64,000 bases of DNA from NCBI GenBank assembly GCA_045125245.1, contig JBGVNF010000136.1, positions 21,694-85,693 of the forward strand, in the 5' to 3' direction. This document shows positions 61,671 through 64,000 of this stretch, piece by piece (position 1 is the first letter of the stretch; each line of letters opens with the position of its first letter). The notes under the pieces are model-generated. The model saw only the letters and a program-made list of their open reading frames with translations, was not told where the DNA came from and made no database searches. Origin of the DNA: SVEL01 sp045125245. GTDB taxonomy: Bacteria > Bacillota > Clostridia > Lachnospirales > Lachnospiraceae. A program made the position numbers and the translations under genes.

Positions 61671-62513
61671 ATGATATTAATTGTAGATGCAGGTAATACA
61701 ACAATTACATTTGCCGCAGTTTCAGAAGAAAATGATTCTATAGTAAAGCGTTTTAAAGTGGAAGAGGATAACTTTCAAGAGGATGCAAAAGTTATAGAAT
61801 ATGCTGTGACTGAAAATCATGAAATTAGTTCAGCTGAAGGAAAAGAACTTTTGGAAAAGTGGTGTAAGGATATTGTAAAAGCTCTTTGTGATAAAGAGCT
61901 TATTTGTGATGAGAAAATATTCTCAAAAGCTGTAATATCATCGGTTGTAATGGAGGATGAGAAGGCATTAACTCTTATTGCAAAAAAATTAGCTGGTGAA
62001 TATACATTTTTAAATAAAGATAATTGTGGATTGGATTTATCAAAATATTCAGCAAATACCTTAGGGGCAGACCGTATGGCGGATATGGTTGCGGCACTTG
62101 AAAAATATGGAAACAAGCTTCCACTTATAGTATTTGATTTAGGTACAGCAACTACTTGTAATGTTTTAGATGAAAAGGGTCGCTTTTTGGGTGGAATTAT
62201 AGCACCAGGGCTTATGACAGCGGCAAATGCGTTATTGTCGAAGGCATCAAAGCTTAAGGAGTATAAGGTGAATGAACCGCTTAGTATTATCGGGAATACT
62301 TCTCAAGGGTGTATCGATAGCGGAATTGTATATGGTCATGCTCTAATGATTGAAGGAATTATTAGAAAAGTAAGTGAGAAATTGGGTAAGAAGTGTGTGG
62401 CCGTTATGACAGGTGGCAATACAGAGCATATAAGAGATTATATCGATAGTCCGTTTTATTATGAGCCAGATTTGCTGTTGCATGGGTTGATATGTGTATC
62501 GAAAAACATATGA
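61671..62513 (+). CDS. coaX: Type III pantothenate kinase
   Basis: First step of CoA synthesis, phosphorylating pantothenate; type III enzymes are not feedback-inhibited by CoA and need a monovalent cation. ASKHA-fold motifs: IVDAGNTTITFA (phosphate loop), NTLGADRMADMVAAL (catalytic Asp), VFDLGTATTCNVLDEKGRFLG and GIIAPGLMTAANAL. 280 residues, slightly longer than the usual 255-260 owing to an insertion near residues 30-80. ATG 61671 gives better spacing to GAGGT than ATG 61668. The 13-base gap to coaBC suggests one operon. Confidence 0.95.
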   Translation: MILIVDAGNTTITFAAVSEENDSIVKRFKVEEDNFQEDAKVIEYAVTENHEISSAEGKELLEKWCKDIVKALCDKELICDEKIFSKAVISSVVMEDEKALTLIAKKLAGEYTFLNKDNCGLDLSKYSANTLGADRMADMVAALEKYGNKLPLIVFDLGTATTCNVLDEKGRFLGGIIAPGLMTAANALLSKASKLKEYKVNEPLSIIGNTSQGCIDSGIVYGHALMIEGIIRKVSEKLGKKCVAVMTGGNTEHIRDYIDSPFYYEPDLLLHGLICVSKNI

Positions 62514-62575
62514 TGGTGAAGTTTATGTAAAATATAGTAATTAATATAAATAAAAAGACAAGGAGAAACTTACAA

Positions 62576-63661
62576 ATGAAAGAAGATATAGGAAAAAAAA
62601 CAAATAAGCAATTTATGATTTTATCTGCACTTGCAATTGTTTTTGTTGTGGATGCACATGCATGGAGTCCATTGGCGATTTTTACACAATTTTTTCCGTA
62701 CAATTCTTTTTTTATGCCAATGTTTGTTTTTATTTCAGGATATTTCTTTAATATAAAATATTTAGATAAGCCATTGGTCTACTGTAAAAAGAAATTTATC
62801 AAATTGATAGTGCCATATTGTTTAATAATGACGTTGTTTTTTTATTTGATGCGAATTGTGACGTTGGTTACACCTATAACGTATACATCACAGATAACAA
62901 TGCCTAGTTGGTTTGTTCCTGCCTTGTTTGGCGTGAATATAAGTTGGTTTTTATTTAGATTTATATTAAAAAAATGGTGGAATGAATATGTAGCAACAAT
63001 TGTTTTTTGCATAGTAGGTACAGTATGTGTTTATTTATCTAGGCAAGGATTAAATAAAACAGAGTGGCTTCCAGTGATAAAAGTAGGCTTTTTGTTACAG
63101 TTTTATCAAATCGGAGTATTGTACAGAAGTAAGATACAACAATATTTTGAAAAAATCCCAACTGTAATTATAGTGATGTTAACAATTTCAATTAATTCGA
63201 TTTTACAATATCTAACTATGAATAAGATTTATTTTAATAATATTCATACAATGTCAGGTTTTTTGACGGATATATATGTATTGCCTCTTATTACTTCAAT
63301 AACAGGTATCTCTTTTTGGCTTGCTATTTCAAAGAAATTGGAATCAGCATTAGGTGAAAATAAGTTAGTAAATTATATTTCAAATCATACATTTACAATT
63401 ATGATGTTTCATATGAGTTTTTTTGTTATTTACAATTTTGTTATATCAAGAATTCCTTGTATAGCAAAAGATTTTAATTTTGATATGTTCTATGAGACAG
63501 TATGGTATCGTTATGAACCGGTGAGTCAATTAAGGGTGTTTTATACATTTATTGGTGTTTTTGGTCCTCTAGGCTTATATTATTGTTATGATAAGATAGC
63601 AAAACATGTTAAGTTGATATTAGAAAAACATACTCGAATAAAAAATTATGAAAAAAAATAA
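62576..63661 (+). CDS. Membrane acyltransferase, acyltransferase-3 family
   Basis: 361 residues with about ten hydrophobic helices and the acyltransferase-3 look: IVFVVDAHAWSPLAIF (N-terminal His helix), FFMPMFVFISGYFFN (the conserved F-SG-F segment), KKFIKLIVPYCLIM. Such proteins O-acetylate or otherwise acylate surface sugars. AAGGAG lies ten bases before ATG 62576. The gene is visibly more AT-rich, with TTT, ATA and TTG codons, than coaX beside it, so recent acquisition is possible. Substrate unknown. Confidence 0.82.
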   Translation: MKEDIGKKTNKQFMILSALAIVFVVDAHAWSPLAIFTQFFPYNSFFMPMFVFISGYFFNIKYLDKPLVYCKKKFIKLIVPYCLIMTLFFYLMRIVTLVTPITYTSQITMPSWFVPALFGVNISWFLFRFILKKWWNEYVATIVFCIVGTVCVYLSRQGLNKTEWLPVIKVGFLLQFYQIGVLYRSKIQQYFEKIPTVIIVMLTISINSILQYLTMNKIYFNNIHTMSGFLTDIYVLPLITSITGISFWLAISKKLESALGENKLVNYISNHTFTIMMFHMSFFVIYNFVISRIPCIAKDFNFDMFYETVWYRYEPVSQLRVFYTFIGVFGPLGLYYCYDKIAKHVKLILEKHTRIKNYEKK

Positions 63662-63670
63662 AAAAAGTAC

Positions 63671-63699
63671 TTGCATTATTAAAATCTATATAGTATAAT
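63671..63699 (+). promoter_or_regulatory. Promoter of tRNA-Gln
   Basis: TTGCAT (63671-63676), 17-base spacer, TATAAT (63694-63699), about 20 bases before the mature tRNA 5' end. Confidence 0.75.
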
Positions 63700-63718
63700 G
63701 CTCCTTGTCGTCAGACAT

Positions 63719-63790
63719 TGGCCCATCGCCAAATGGTAAGGCACTGGACTCTGACTCCAGCATCTCAAGGTTCGAATCCTTGTGGGCCAG
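63719..63790 (+). tRNA. tRNA-Gln (anticodon CTG)
   Basis: 72-base cloverleaf: acceptor TGGCCCA with TGGGCCA plus G73, D-arm with TGGTA, anticodon stem CTGGA/TCCAG with loop CTCTGAC (anticodon CTG), T-arm with GGTTCGAATCC. No encoded CCA. It reads CAG. Confidence 0.96.
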
Positions 63791-63792
63791 CT

Positions 63793-63825
63793 AAAAGCTC
63801 TTGGAAGATTCCAAGAGCTTTTTTT
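63793..63825 (+). terminator. Terminator after tRNA-Gln
   Basis: Perfect 14-bp stem AAAAGCTCTTGGAA with TTCCAAGAGCTTTT (63793-63806, 63809-63822), loop GA, and a run of seven T. Confidence 0.95.
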
Positions 63826-63862
63826 ATGATATATGAAAGTTCTCTGAACTTCCTATATCATA
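63825..63862. repeat. Palindromic repeat TATGATATA...TATATCATA
   Basis: TATGATATA (63825-63833) pairs with TATATCATA (63854-63862), and AAGTTC (63837-63842) with GAACTT (63846-63851). Half of the same sequence (TATGATATAGGAAAGCTCTGA) occurs at 60337-60357, again right after a terminator, which suggests a small dispersed repeat family. Confidence 0.5.
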
Positions 63863-63867
63863 AAAAA

Positions 63868-64000
63868 CGCTCCGCGAGGATGCGCAGGCTTAATCGCAGT
63901 TGCAAAGCAACTACGATTATATACGCATATGGTAATTGTCACTTCGTGACATGCGTTTCGCGCTAAAGCGGAGCAAGTCCCTCTAGAAAGAGGGATTTAG
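63868..64000. repeat. GC-richer structured element at the window edge
   Basis: Nested pairings: GCTCCGC (63869-63875) with GCGGAGC (63968-63974), AATCG-AGTTGC with GCAACT-CGATT around AAA (63892-63918), GTCACTTCGTGAC (63938-63950), and CCCTCT with AGAGGG near 63979-63995. No supported gene. It looks like a folded intergenic repeat or RNA, cut by the window end. Confidence 0.4.

Noticed and set aside
63718..63966. 82-residue reading frame across tRNA-Gln
   Set aside because: It translates the tRNA and its terminator; no ribosome site. The cloverleaf explains the sequence.

Overview
This 64 kb window looks like chromosome from a low-GC anaerobic Clostridia member, most likely Lachnospiraceae. 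The evidence is a group B [FeFe] hydrogenase, NfnAB, a type III glutamine synthetase, a cotJABC spore-coat operon, class B sortase and monoderm-type surface proteins, with AT-rich DNA and strong AGGAGG ribosome sites. Genus is not resolved; Lachnospira/Eubacterium-like or Butyrivibrio-like relatives are guesses. No prophage, insertion sequence with transposase, CRISPR array or rRNA was seen.

Layout. 1-10.5 kb: [FeFe] hydrogenase, ABC-F ATPase, intracellular GH13 alpha-glucan hydrolase, acyl-CoA ligase, O-antigen-ligase-type membrane protein, a chemoreceptor with a long acidic tail. 10.6-11.7 kb: UDP-galactopyranose mutase. 11.8-30.4 kb: one long type IV pilus operon (pilB, pilT, pilC, pilA, pilD, a pilM-pilN fusion, pilO, four minor-pilin genes, and a 1681-residue secreted protein with a CBM26-like starch-binding module). 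30.5-34.2 kb: a tandem-receiver protein and a hybrid histidine kinase with HPt domain. 34.2-38.8 kb, minus strand: an ABC exporter operon (ATPase, unknown secreted protein, two ABC-2 permeases). 38.8-39.2 kb: a gene-free divergent region holding a large MITE-like inverted-repeat element. 39.3-44.1 kb: a 1597-residue wall-anchored surface protein. 44.1-45.3 kb, minus: cotJABC. 45.4-53.6 kb: fructose-bisphosphate aldolase, sortase B, glutamine synthetase III, a zinc-ribbon/TPM pair, cyclophilin, and a HAD-GNAT fusion. 53.7-57.8 kb, minus: two paralogous membrane proteins that begin with a sigma region 4-like domain. 58.0-64 kb: nfnAB, coaBC, coaX, a membrane acyltransferase, tRNA-Gln(CTG) and a structured repeat.

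How it fits together. The pilus operon is the centrepiece. It carries a retraction ATPase, a PilB with a MshEN domain that in relatives binds cyclic di-GMP, and a set of minor pilins resembling the H/I/J/K tip complex. Its last gene encodes a huge secreted protein whose starch-binding-like module would suit an adhesin displayed by the pilus. The intracellular alpha-glucan hydrolase in the same window agrees with starch use. Between pilC and pilA there is a perfect hairpin and then a compact, pseudoknot-capable RNA structure just before the pilA ribosome site; a second long hairpin lies after pilD. These could set the high pilin level relative to the machine or act as a riboswitch. The two-component genes directly downstream are candidate regulators. 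Hydrogenase and NfnAB link ferredoxin, NAD(P)H and H2. Sortase and the QTGD-ended surface protein are plausible partners.
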